A stretch of 64,000 nt of DNA, from positions 1 to 64,000 of the forward strand of contig JRWQ01000020.1 in assembly GCA_000775715.1 (NCBI GenBank), given 5' to 3'. The DNA comes from Vibrio tubiashii (GTDB taxonomy: Bacteria > Pseudomonadota > Gammaproteobacteria > Enterobacterales > Vibrionaceae). Positions 29,590 through 37,780 of the stretch are shown here, one piece after another. The notes below the pieces were generated by a model, which saw only the letters and a list, made by a program, of their open reading frames with translations, did no database searches and had not been told where the DNA came from. The number at the start of each line of letters is the position of its first letter. Within the stretch, counting starts at the first letter, position 1. The translations under genes were made by a program, and so were the position numbers.

Positions 29590-29660
29590 TTTTTCAACAT
29601 ACGGATTGAAAAAGATGCCGTTTCCAGTAATAGGAAACACCCAAAGCAACTACACTTGCT
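29590..29660 (+). promoter_or_regulatory. Three consecutive hairpins in the TRAP receptor leader
   Basis: TTTTTCAA/TTGAAAAA (29590-29613), GTTTCC/GGAAAC (29620-29638) and AGCAA/TTGCT (29645-29660) follow each other directly and end at an AAGGGG ribosome-binding sequence. Upstream, 29415-29589 is very AT-rich and contains TTGACA (29500-29505) but no well-spaced -10 I would commit to. The array may stabilise a highly expressed mRNA or regulate it. Confidence 0.5.
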
Positions 29661-29692
29661 AAGGGGTAATAATGAATAAGGAAGGGAAATTC

Positions 29693-30661
29693 ATGGCATT
29701 AAACAAACTTATTAAAGTTGGTGCGATTGCAGCTGCTGTAATGGGCACTGGCGCGGTTAACGCTCAAGAGTTCATCACGATTGGTACTGGTTCTGTAACT
29801 GGTGTTTACTACCCAACAGGTGGTGCAATCTGTAAGCTCGTTAACAAAGGCCGTAAAGAACACAACATCCGTTGTTCTGTAGAATCGACTGGTGGTTCAA
29901 TCTACAACGTCAATACTATCCGTGCAGGCGAACTAGACTTCGGTATCGTTCAGTCTGACTGGCAGTACCACGGCTACAACGGTACAAGTAAGTTTGCTGA
30001 GCAAGGCCCGTACAAAGAGCTACGTGCTGTGTTCTCTCTACACACAGAACCATTCAACATCATCGCTCGCGCTGACGCTGGTATCGAAAACGTTGCAGAC
30101 CTAAAAGGTAAGCGCGTAAACATCGGTAACCCAGGTTCAGGTGACCGCGCGACTATGGGCGTAGTGATGGAAGCAATGGGCTGGACTAACGACGACTTTA
30201 AACTGGCTTCTGAGCTTAAAGGTTCTGAGCGTTCTCAAGCACTTTGTGATAACAAAATTGACGCGTTCGTATACGTTGTAGGTCATCCAAATGGATCGAT
30301 CAAAGAAGCGACCACTTCATGTGACGCTAAGCTAGTATCTGCAACGGGTGCGAAGATCGATGAGATCGTTGCCAACAACCCTTACTACGCATACAGCACA
30401 GTACCTGCAGGTATGTATCGCGGAACAGACAAAGACGTAAACAGCTTTGGTGTTGCCGCAACTATGGTTACAACAACCAACGTTTCTGATGATGTTGCTT
30501 ACAATGTAGCGAAGTCAGTATTCGAAAACTTCGATACCTTCAAGCGTCTACACCCTGCGTTTGCAAACTTGAAGAAAGAAGACATGGTGCAAGCTGGTCT
30601 TTCTATCCCTCTACACCCAGGTGCAGAGAAGTACTACAAAGAGATCGGTCTACTTAAGTAA
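29693..30661 (+). CDS. TRAP transporter TAXI-family periplasmic substrate receptor
   Basis: Extracytoplasmic solute receptor that captures a carboxylate-type substrate (glutamate/2-oxoglutarate-like in characterised members; substrate here unknown) for the fused permease downstream. The protein has a signal peptide (MALNKLIKVGAIAAAVMGTGAVNA, key cleavage VNA-QEF), then the TAXI signature ITIGTGSVTGVYYPTGGAIC and STGGSIYNVNTIRAGELDFGIVQSD. Two starts are possible: 29672 with AAGGGG upstream, and 29693 with GGAAGGG upstream; the second gives a normal signal peptide of 24 residues and is preferred. The leader holds three hairpins and the gene is followed by a perfect hairpin without U-tract. Confidence 0.92.
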   Translation: MALNKLIKVGAIAAAVMGTGAVNAQEFITIGTGSVTGVYYPTGGAICKLVNKGRKEHNIRCSVESTGGSIYNVNTIRAGELDFGIVQSDWQYHGYNGTSKFAEQGPYKELRAVFSLHTEPFNIIARADAGIENVADLKGKRVNIGNPGSGDRATMGVVMEAMGWTNDDFKLASELKGSERSQALCDNKIDAFVYVVGHPNGSIKEATTSCDAKLVSATGAKIDEIVANNPYYAYSTVPAGMYRGTDKDVNSFGVAATMVTTTNVSDDVAYNVAKSVFENFDTFKRLHPAFANLKKEDMVQAGLSIPLHPGAEKYYKEIGLLK

Positions 30662-30672
30662 CCGCTCTGTTG

Positions 30673-30695
30673 CCAAGGAGGCTCTGCCTCCTTGG
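30673..30695 (+). terminator. Perfect hairpin between TRAP receptor and permease genes
   Basis: CCAAGGAGGC and GCCTCCTTGG pair over 10 bp with a TCT loop, 11 bp after the receptor stop, with no U-run. It probably protects the receptor mRNA end or reduces read-through so that receptor exceeds permease. The rest of the 224-bp gap to the permease is AT-rich and may hold a second promoter. Confidence 0.6.
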
Positions 30696-30885
30696 TTCGT
30701 AGTCAATGAAGCCGAACACGGCGACTCTCTATTTTGAGTTTCACACTCTTGAAACTCTCCCTCGTTTTATACCTAAGAAAACCACACAACAAGCAATATT
30801 TCATCTTTTCACTACACTAAAAGATGCTAAATACAGGTTCTAATAATCATAAACATATGGACCAAATATAATAAGGATTAAGTAC

Positions 30886-33465
30886 ATGTCGAAGACAACA
30901 ACTCCGTCTCAAGATGTGCAAGAAATGGTGGCTCAATCCGATACTGGTGCGCGCGCTCCCCTAGGGTTGCCTGGCCGTATCCTATGGTTTGTGCCGCTAT
31001 GTTGGTCACTGTTCCAACTTTGGTACGCGTCTCCTTTGCCGTTTATATTTAACTTTGGCGTACTCAATGATACTGAAGCACGTTCCATCCATTTAATGTT
31101 CGCTGTGTTCCTCGCGTTCACAGCCTACCCAGCGATGAAAAACTCTCCTCGAGATCGCATCCCAGTCATTGACTGGCTATTGGCACTCGCGGGCAGTTTT
31201 TCCGCAGCCTACATCTACATTTTCTATACCGAACTCGCGGGACGCTCCGGTGCCCCAACCTCAATGGACATCGTCGTTGCGGTTATTGGTATGGTGTTGC
31301 TACTAGAAGCAACACGTCGTGCGCTCGGTCCACCACTGATGGTCGTTGCAGCAGTCTTCTTGCTGTACACCTTTGGCGGCCCATATATGCCCGATGTTAT
31401 CGCACACAAAGGGGCAAGCCTTAACAAAGCGATGTCACATCTTTGGTTAACGACCGAAGGTGTATTTGGTGTTGCACTAGGCGTATCAACGTCGTTCGTA
31501 TTTTTGTTTGTCCTATTTGGTGCAATGCTTGAACGTGCAGGCGCTGGTGCTTACTTTATTAAAGTCGCTTTCTCACTACTCGGTCACATGAAAGGTGGAC
31601 CAGCAAAAGCGGCTGTTGTGGCATCCGGTCTTTCTGGTCTTGTCTCTGGCTCATCGATCGCCAACGTGGTGACCACAGGTACCTTTACCATTCCTCTAAT
31701 GAAACGTGTTGGCTTCCCTGGCACTAAAGCAGGTGCGGTAGAAGTTGCCGCTTCAACCAATGGTCAGCTCACCCCACCGATCATGGGTGCGGCTGCGTTC
31801 CTAATGGTTGAGTACGTTGGTATCTCTTACGTTGAAGTAATCAAAGCAGCGATTCTTCCTGCTTTGATCTCATACATAGCTCTGATCTACATCGTTCACC
31901 TCGAAGCATGTAAAGCCGGTATGACAGGTCTACCTCGTCGACACAACCCAACACTACTGGCTAGCCTACTCTCTTTCACCGGCACCATTCTTGGCCTGTG
32001 TGTGATTAGTGCTTTGGTTTACTACGGTGTTGGCTGGACCAAAGATGTGTTTGGTGATGCTGCAACGCCTATTGTTACCATAGCCTTACTTCTTGCGTAC
32101 GTCGCACTGGTCAATGTTTCAGCCAAATACGCTAAAGAAGGCGCAATTGAGATTGATGCAGAACTCACTGAAGTACCTGAACCAGGCCCAACCATTATGT
32201 CTGGTTTGCACTTCTTACTACCGATTGTGGTACTGGTTTGGTGTTTAACGGTAGAGCGCTTCTCTCCGGGGCTATCGGCTTTCTGGGCGACTGTGTTTAT
32301 GATCTTTATCTTGATCACTCAGCGTCCACTTATTGCTGTGCTGTCTAAACATGGCAACGTCGCAGCGCAGACAAAAGAAGGCTTTATCGATCTATTAGAG
32401 AGCTTAGTTAACGGCGCTCGCAACATGATCGGTATCGGGGTCGCAACCGCTGCAGCGGGTACAGTTGTTGGTGTGGTCACCCTAACTGGTATTGGCCTAG
32501 TAATGACGGACTTTGTCGAGTTCATTTCAGGCGGTAATATCATCCTCATGTTGTTGTTCACGGCTGTGATCAGCTTGATCTTGGGGATGGGTCTGCCTAC
32601 GACGGCGAACTACATTGTTGTATCTACACTGATGGCACCAGTGATCGTCACCCTAGGTGCGCAAAGTGGTTTGATCATTCCTCTGATCGCGGTTCACCTG
32701 TTTGTGTTCTATTTCGGTATCTTGGCTGATGATACTCCACCTGTAGGTCTTGCCGCATTCGCCGCCGCCGCTATCGCTAAGTCGGATCCGATCCGAACCG
32801 GTATCCAAGGCTTTACCTATGATATTCGAACCGCCATTTTGCCATTTATGTTTATCTTTAATACTCAATTACTATTGATGGGGATCGACTCTTGGTGGCA
32901 TTTGTTGCTCACGATCATATCGTCTGTGATTGCAATGCTGATATTCTCTGCTGCGACACAAGGCTGGTGGTTCACTAAGAACAAGTGGTGGGAAACGATC
33001 TTACTGCTCGCTCTGACCTTTACCTTCTTCCGTCCAGGTTTTTGGTGGGATCAAATCTATCCTGCAAAAGTACTCTACCCAGGCACAGAGATCGCGCAGA
33101 TCACCGAAGGTCTCAATATCGGCGAAGAGATCGAGCTACTGGTTGCGGGTGAAAACCTTGAAGGTGACTACATTTCGAAGACAGTTAGACTGCCGTTTGA
33201 AGATAGTGCCACTACCGCTGAAGATCGTATCGCTTCAATGGGTCTAATGCTAAACAGCGCGAATGGCCGAATGCTAGTTGATATGGTTGAGTTTGGCAGC
33301 CCTGCAGAATCTGCTGGCGTAGATTTTGACTGGGAGATTCGCTCAGTGGTCGTAGACTCAGACCGGCCAATGAAAGAGTGGGTATTTGTACCTGCGCTTC
33401 TTCTCTTGATCGGTCTGGGGATGAACCAAAAAAGACGAGCTCGAAAGGAACAGATGAGTGCGTAA
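30886..33465 (+). CDS. TRAP transporter fused permease (DctQM type)
   Basis: Inner-membrane sodium-driven symporter that takes substrate from the TAXI receptor. The 859 residues combine the small DctQ-like four-helix part (about 30-170) and the large DctM part (about 175-660), with the family segment LGMGLPTTANYIVVSTLMAP starting at 566 and GSSIANVVTTGTFTIPLM near 255. Beyond the usual permease it has extra membrane helices, then a periplasmic-type tail (about 730-828) with a PDZ-like segment RMLVDMVEFGSPAESAG, one last helix (830-847) and a basic end. This tail resembles the DUF3394 extension of some TAXI permeases. Confidence 0.93.
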   Translation: MSKTTTPSQDVQEMVAQSDTGARAPLGLPGRILWFVPLCWSLFQLWYASPLPFIFNFGVLNDTEARSIHLMFAVFLAFTAYPAMKNSPRDRIPVIDWLLALAGSFSAAYIYIFYTELAGRSGAPTSMDIVVAVIGMVLLLEATRRALGPPLMVVAAVFLLYTFGGPYMPDVIAHKGASLNKAMSHLWLTTEGVFGVALGVSTSFVFLFVLFGAMLERAGAGAYFIKVAFSLLGHMKGGPAKAAVVASGLSGLVSGSSIANVVTTGTFTIPLMKRVGFPGTKAGAVEVAASTNGQLTPPIMGAAAFLMVEYVGISYVEVIKAAILPALISYIALIYIVHLEACKAGMTGLPRRHNPTLLASLLSFTGTILGLCVISALVYYGVGWTKDVFGDAATPIVTIALLLAYVALVNVSAKYAKEGAIEIDAELTEVPEPGPTIMSGLHFLLPIVVLVWCLTVERFSPGLSAFWATVFMIFILITQRPLIAVLSKHGNVAAQTKEGFIDLLESLVNGARNMIGIGVATAAAGTVVGVVTLTGIGLVMTDFVEFISGGNIILMLLFTAVISLILGMGLPTTANYIVVSTLMAPVIVTLGAQSGLIIPLIAVHLFVFYFGILADDTPPVGLAAFAAAAIAKSDPIRTGIQGFTYDIRTAILPFMFIFNTQLLLMGIDSWWHLLLTIISSVIAMLIFSAATQGWWFTKNKWWETILLLALTFTFFRPGFWWDQIYPAKVLYPGTEIAQITEGLNIGEEIELLVAGENLEGDYISKTVRLPFEDSATTAEDRIASMGLMLNSANGRMLVDMVEFGSPAESAGVDFDWEIRSVVVDSDRPMKEWVFVPALLLLIGLGMNQKRRARKEQMSA

Positions 33466-33472
33466 CTTAGTC

Positions 33473-33491
33473 AGCCCTACGATGTAGGGCT
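33473..33491 (+). terminator. Hairpin after the TRAP permease gene
   Basis: AGCCCTAC and GTAGGGCT pair over 8 bp with a 3-nt loop, 7 bp after the stop codon. The tail (ACAATAAAA) lacks a U-tract, so it is at most a partial terminator. Confidence 0.5.
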
Positions 33492-33519
33492 ACAATAAAA
33501 CTAGGGATACTAAAATTTC

Positions 33520-33543
33520 CACTGACTGCGAAACCAGTCAGTG
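33520..33543 (+). promoter_or_regulatory. Hairpin just before the universal stress protein gene
   Basis: CACTGACTG and CAGTCAGTG form a perfect 9-bp stem with a 6-nt loop, ending 19 nt before the ATG and 8 nt before the AGAGA ribosome-binding region. It could affect translation or protect the 5' end of a processed mRNA. Confidence 0.45.
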
Positions 33544-33562
33544 ATGACAAAGAGAAACAACA

Positions 33563-34003
33563 ATGTATAAGCAGATTCTTGTTCCGGTTGATCTAAACGA
33601 TAAAGGCTTTTCAGACAAAGCTGTTGAGCTAGCAGTATGGCACGCGAAGCATTCTAATGCAGAAGTGCATCTACTGAATGTCTTGCCTGGTATTCACATG
33701 TCTATGGTTGCGACTTACTTCCCTAAAGACGCCGCACTTAAGATGAAAGCAGATGTGGTACAGCAGTTGAAAGAATTCGCTGTTAAGCATATTGATGAGG
33801 ATGTGGTTTACAAAGTCCATGTCGCTGAAGGTAAACCATACTCAACCATCTTAAACTTTGCCGAGAAACTCGGTGCCGATCTTATTGTGATGCCAAGTCA
33901 CAAGCGTTCTAAGATCGACAAAGTGGTACTGGGTTCGGTTGCTAGCAAGGTGGTACAAAACTCGCCAATTAACGTATTGGTCGTTAAACCGCAAAATGCC
34001 TAA
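33563..34003 (+). CDS. Universal stress protein (UspA family), TRAP-associated
   Basis: A 146-residue cytosolic UspA-fold protein: MYKQILVPVDL at the N-terminus, AVWHAKHSNAEVHLLNVLP, LGADLIVMPSHKRSKI and VLGSVASKVVQNSPINVLVVK at the C-terminus. The ATP-binding motif G-x2-G-x9-G-S is incomplete: the first two glycines are Pro and Lys in MPSHKRS, only the final GS remains, so nucleotide binding is doubtful. It follows the TRAP permease by 97 bp on the same strand. A Usp (TeaD) is known to bind ATP and modulate the TeaABC TRAP transporter, so a regulatory role at this transporter is plausible. A strong terminator follows. Confidence 0.9.
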   Translation: MYKQILVPVDLNDKGFSDKAVELAVWHAKHSNAEVHLLNVLPGIHMSMVATYFPKDAALKMKADVVQQLKEFAVKHIDEDVVYKVHVAEGKPYSTILNFAEKLGADLIVMPSHKRSKIDKVVLGSVASKVVQNSPINVLVVKPQNA

Positions 34004-34020
34004 TCCCCATCCAATAAAAC

Positions 34021-34045
34021 AAGGCGCTCATTGAGCGCCTTTTTT
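34021..34045 (+). terminator. Terminator of the TRAP-usp unit
   Basis: AAGGCGCTCA and TGAGCGCCTT form a 10-bp stem with a tight loop and a TTTTTT tail, 18 bp after the usp stop. Confidence 0.9.
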
Positions 34046-34093
34046 AATAGTTTTTGTCTATCAATGATATCGAATTAAGCCATTTTCTTTATC

Positions 34094-34112
34094 GAGAATA
34101 ATTATCAATAAT
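34094..34112 (+). promoter_or_regulatory. Fur-box-like sequence before the DUF2061 gene
   Basis: GAGAATAATTATCAATAAT matches the 19-bp Fur consensus (GATAATGATAATCATTATC) at 13 positions by eye and continues as AATAATC. It lies 35 bp before the ATG at 34147, where a promoter would be expected. In such AT-rich sequence the match could be chance. Confidence 0.35.
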
Positions 34113-34146
34113 AATCCTATAGCAAGACACGACACGGGTTATCAAG

Positions 34147-34539
34147 ATGAAGAAGACAATCACATTCGCAGGTATACACTTTACAATTGCATTCACAGTC
34201 GCCTACTTACTGACTGGTGATATTTTGCTTGGTAGCCTAGTCGCCATGATCGAGCCATCTGTAAACACTGTTGCGTTTTACATCCATGAACGAGTATGGG
34301 CACAAAGCAAAACACTAAGTCGCTTGGCTCGCTCTGCAAAAGTGAAAACCACCAGCTTCGCTACTGTGCATTTTAGCGTTGCCTTCGGAGTGGTTTACCT
34401 ACTGACTGGCGATGTATTTGTCGGCGGTATCATGGCTGCCATCGAACCAACGATTAACACTTTCGCTTACTACTTTCATGAGAAAGTATGGTTACGCAAG
34501 CAGAGCCAAATGAACAACTGGCAATGTGCTCACGCTTAA
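34147..34539 (+). CDS. DUF2061 family membrane protein, two-copy
   Basis: A 130-residue predicted inner-membrane protein built from two clear internal repeats: HFTIAFTVAYLLTGDILLGSLVAMIEPSVNTVAFYIHERVW (starting near residue 11) and HFSVAFGVVYLLTGDVFVGGIMAAIEPTINTFAYYFHEKVW (near 75); shared key pieces are YLLTGD, IEP-x-x-NT and H-E-(R/K)-VW. Each repeat is about two membrane passes. The function of DUF2061 is unknown. The gene is convergent with the next one, and their stop codons overlap (34536-34539). A Fur-like site precedes it. Confidence 0.85.
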   Translation: MKKTITFAGIHFTIAFTVAYLLTGDILLGSLVAMIEPSVNTVAFYIHERVWAQSKTLSRLARSAKVKTTSFATVHFSVAFGVVYLLTGDVFVGGIMAAIEPTINTFAYYFHEKVWLRKQSQMNNWQCAHA

Positions 34540-35336
34540 ATTGGGTAGTGAGTAACGCGTAAATCTTTGCTTAACCCAACGTGAAAGCGTTGGGTTTGAC
34601 CATCAAGGCTAACCTCTAGCAAGTACAAGTCATCCTGTTTAGGGTAATCGCTGTTAGCATAAATTGGTGCTTCAATCTGGAACAGTGCAGTCGCGTGCTT
34701 ATCACGCACATCAATCGGAACATGGTAAGTCATACCATTGAACTTGATTGAGGCAGAGACTAAGCCCGGTGAGTATGTTTTGTAATGCAAATCGACCAAA
34801 AACTCACAGCCACCACCATGATGCCAGATCTGTTCGGTAGCGATATGTTCTAAACGAACATGGCGGATCAACTGCAAATAAGGCTCTTTCCACACTCCGA
34901 TACGGATATCAGATTTCTCTAACGGCGACTCTCCCAATGGACACAATTCCGCCTTATCTTCATCGAACAGCAGATCTTCCTCCTCTTCAAGGAACAGGAT
35001 CTCAAAGCGGTTGCGACCAAGTTGCATGTAAGGACGAATATCTTTCTTATACTCTTGCTGCGAACCATCACAATCAAACAGAGCGACGCCATTTAGCCTG
35101 ACCTCAGCATGGTAATCGATCCCTCCAAGCACCAAATCAACGGCTGGGAAAGCCATCATGGCTTGGTCGACTTCGATATCGTGCATAAGGTGCCACTCTT
35201 GCGCAGCAATCTCTGACTCCGAGAGAGAATCAGGCAGAGCTAAACTTAGCGGTGCAGGAAAGGTAATATCGTCTTGTGGGATAGTTAAATCAGTAAGCGG
35301 TGAGACTTGCCACAAGCCTGCAAGAGAGAGTTCCAT
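34536..35336 (-). CDS. GH2-fold protein lacking a catalytic domain
   Basis: A 266-residue cytosolic protein (no signal peptide). It resembles the N-terminal part of GH2 beta-mannosidases: L-x-G-x-W at the start (residues 6-9, AGLW), GGIDYHAEVRLNG (71-83) of the jelly-roll sugar-binding domain, LGRNRFEILF (106-115) and IGVWKEPYLQL (146-156), then an immunoglobulin-like domain (about 158-266). The TIM-barrel with the catalytic glutamates is absent and the gene ends cleanly, so it is not a hydrolase by itself. An acidic insertion (EEEEDLLFDEDKAE, 117-130) lies between strands. Its role is unknown; a sugar-binding or scaffold function is only a guess. Confidence 0.7.
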   Translation of the reverse strand: MELSLAGLWQVSPLTDLTIPQDDITFPAPLSLALPDSLSESEIAAQEWHLMHDIEVDQAMMAFPAVDLVLGGIDYHAEVRLNGVALFDCDGSQQEYKKDIRPYMQLGRNRFEILFLEEEEDLLFDEDKAELCPLGESPLEKSDIRIGVWKEPYLQLIRHVRLEHIATEQIWHHGGGCEFLVDLHYKTYSPGLVSASIKFNGMTYHVPIDVRDKHATALFQIEAPIYANSDYPKQDDLYLLEVSLDGQTQRFHVGLSKDLRVTHYPI

Positions 35337-35471
35337 ATGTCGAAATATTGTTCTAGATCAAAGTTTCCTGATTATAATGCTAACTCGCGGACAAATGATA
35401 TATGTGATTTAAGACAAAACAAAAATACCAGCCGATTGGCTGGTATTTATATGTTATCTGAGAATATAGAA

Positions 35472-35885
35472 TTACTCTTCGTCGTCATCTTCTTCTGGGT
35501 ATAGAGCGTCTTCACCTTCGTAGTACGTACCCCAACCATCGTAAATGATGTCGAATTTTTCAGCTAGGTGAACCAGCTTTTCAACTTGTGCATCAATTGC
35601 TTCAGGGTTTAACGCAGACTCCATCGTCGCGTCACAACAAAGTAGCTTTTTGCCATCTTCGTCTTCGGTCTCTTCCGCTTCAAGGACTTCGAAGCCCATT
35701 TTAAACGCTTCAACAACGGCTTTCTCTAGAACGTTGAAGTCTTCCGCGAACAAGTGGTGCTCAATCTCATACAGTGCATCTGGATCACTGCCGTCTTCTA
35801 ATAAAGCTTGGATGATTTCGCGAGTCTCTTCCTTTTGAATCTCAATTAACTCTTCAACAGATAGATATTCATCTTCGTGAGACAT
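35472..35885 (-). CDS. rraB: Regulator of RNase E activity RraB
   Basis: Binds the C-terminal scaffold of RNase E and inhibits selected mRNA cleavage. The 137-residue acidic protein starts [21 protein letters not shown], contains [12 protein letters not shown] and YDGWGTYYE and ends in the acidic run EEDDDEE. The ATG at 35885 has GGAG 9 nt upstream and is preferred over the upstream in-frame start at 35909. In E. coli rraB is beside argI; here it lies between the GH2-like gene and arcA. Confidence 0.93.
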   Translation of the reverse strand: MSHEDEYLSVEELIEIQKEETREIIQALLEDGSDPDALYEIEHHLFAEDFNVLEKAVVEAFKMGFEVLEAEETEDEDGKKLLCCDATMESALNPEAIDAQVEKLVHLAEKFDIIYDGWGTYYEGEDALYPEEDDDEE

Positions 35886-36449
35886 ATGTTGTGCTCCAGA
35901 TAGTGGCAAAAATGATCATAATTTACAGCGGTGAAATATCGCATGGATCTATGAAAATTACTACCAAGAATATTGGTGGATCACGATCTTTCTACCCCAC
36001 TGCAACTTAGATCAAGTAAGAACTACTTTGCATTCGAATTAATTAACATTTTTTTATCATTATGGTGATTCAGAACTTTGTCTCACTCGCAGGTTGAGAG
36101 CGATGAGGGCAATAACTGCGTTTTTATTTCAACACTATGCATAGAGCCAAAAAAACAAAAAATGAATAATTAATTGGGGATAAACCAGCTAACAGACATA
36201 AAATGCATAGCTATGCTCTGAACATCCTAGATCGAGCACCTAAAATCGCCAATCAGAGCGCATAGTAAAGCATCTAGTCGACAATTAATCAGAAATACAA
36301 AACTTCAAAATCTCAAATCACACCCTCAAAATTCAGAACAAACTCACACAAAATACACCTTCCAAAAAATTATACGCTATCATGGTTGGTTGCATCTTTA
36401 TATTAAACTTGCCATAAATACGCATTGGAATTATTTGTAAGGATACAAG
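35886..36449. promoter_or_regulatory. Long control region before arcA, with GCATAG palindromes
   Basis: A 564-bp AT-rich gene-free stretch. It holds the perfect palindromes CTATGCATAG (36135-36144) and GCATAGCTATGC (36205-36216), a half ARG box TGAAT-AATT-AATTG (36163-36176) and another GCATAG at about 36259. The second palindrome is nearly identical to one before argR, suggesting ArgR control of arcA. A TTATAC/TATCATG region about 36370-36382 could be a promoter -10. No open frame or stable RNA fold stood out. Confidence 0.45.
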
Positions 36450-37670
36450 ATGAGTAAGTTGTACGTAGGCTCAGAAGTCGGTCAATTACGACGTGTGCTA
36501 TTAAATCGCCCAGAGCGCGCACTCACCCACCTCACCCCATCAAACTGTCACGACCTGCTGTTTGATGATGTATTGGCAGTCGAAGCTGCTGGGGAAGAGC
36601 ACGATAAGTTTGCCGAAACCTTACGCAGTCAAGATGTAGAAGTACTGCTACTTCATGACTTACTGGTTGATACTCTTGCAGTAGATGAAGCAAAAAACTG
36701 GCTTCTCAACACGCAAATATCCGATTTTCGTTACGGTCCAACCTTCGCCAAAGATCTGCGCCACTACCTATCTGAAATGGATAACGAGCACTTAGCGACA
36801 GTGTTGCTTGGCGGTTTAGCATACTCAGAACTGCCAATCCAATCTTCTTCCATGTTGCCGAGTATGCACCGCCCGCTCGACTTCGTGATTGAGCCACTAC
36901 CGAATCATCTCTTTACCCGAGATACATCATGTTGGGTATATGGCGGCGTCTCTCTCAACCCGATGATGAAACCTGCTCGTCAACGCGAAACTAACCATTT
37001 GCGTGCTATCTACCGCTGGCATCCTGTATTTGCAGGTCAAGATTTCATTAAGTACTTTGGCGATGAAGACCTTCACTACGATAACGCCAATATTGAAGGT
37101 GGTGATGTACTGGTTATTGGTAAAGGTGCCGTGCTGATTGGTATGTCAGAGCGCACGACCGCACAAGGGGTAGAAAACCTAGCTGCGAGTCTATTTAAGC
37201 ATGGTCAAGCGACGCAAGTGATTGCTATCGAACTGCCAAAACACCGCTCGTGCATGCACCTAGATACCGTCATGACCCATATGGATATCGATACTTTCTC
37301 GGTCTACCCGGAAATCATGCGCAAAGATCTCAACACATGGCGTCTAACACCCAAAAACGACGGCGAAATGAAAGTAGAGAAAGTGCCGAGCTTTATCCAT
37401 GCCATTGAAGAGGCGTTAGGCTTAGATTACCTCAAAATTATTACCACTGGCGGCGACAGCTATGAAGCAGAGCGTGAACAGTGGAATGATGCTAACAACG
37501 TACTGACCGTGAAACCTGGCGTTGTGATTGGTTATGAGCGTAACGTTTACACCAACGAGAAGTACGACCAAGCAGGTATTAAAGTTCTGACCATTCCAGG
37601 CAATGAGCTAGGCCGTGGCCGCGGTGGAGCTCGTTGTATGAGCTGTCCGATTGAAAGAGACGGGATTTAA
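36450..37670 (+). CDS. arcA: Arginine deiminase
   Basis: Hydrolyses arginine to citrulline and ammonia, a route to ATP and to acid tolerance. The 406-residue protein has the N-terminal [15 protein letters not shown] block, [50 protein letters not shown] and the catalytic Cys near the C-terminus in [13 protein letters not shown]. Unusually, arcB and arcC do not follow: the gene stands alone and is followed by a terminator. The nearest ornithine carbamoyltransferase is the ARG-box-controlled argF 11 kb away. Confidence 0.95.
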   Translation: MSKLYVGSEVGQLRRVLLNRPERALTHLTPSNCHDLLFDDVLAVEAAGEEHDKFAETLRSQDVEVLLLHDLLVDTLAVDEAKNWLLNTQISDFRYGPTFAKDLRHYLSEMDNEHLATVLLGGLAYSELPIQSSSMLPSMHRPLDFVIEPLPNHLFTRDTSCWVYGGVSLNPMMKPARQRETNHLRAIYRWHPVFAGQDFIKYFGDEDLHYDNANIEGGDVLVIGKGAVLIGMSERTTAQGVENLAASLFKHGQATQVIAIELPKHRSCMHLDTVMTHMDIDTFSVYPEIMRKDLNTWRLTPKNDGEMKVEKVPSFIHAIEEALGLDYLKIITTGGDSYEAEREQWNDANNVLTVKPGVVIGYERNVYTNEKYDQAGIKVLTIPGNELGRGRGGARCMSCPIERDGI

Positions 37671-37731
37671 GGAGCCTGGATTCGGGATGTAGGAACGGGC
37701 TTCACCCTACGGGGAGCTAGAGAAACTTTAG

Positions 37732-37759
37732 AGGGTTGGTACTATGTGCCAACCCTTTT
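37732..37759 (+). terminator. Terminator of arcA
   Basis: AGGGTTGG and CCAACCCT pair around a 9-nt loop, followed by TTTTG, 61 bp after the arcA stop. Confidence 0.75.
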
Positions 37760-37780
37760 GCTTATAAATATTTCGCAATG

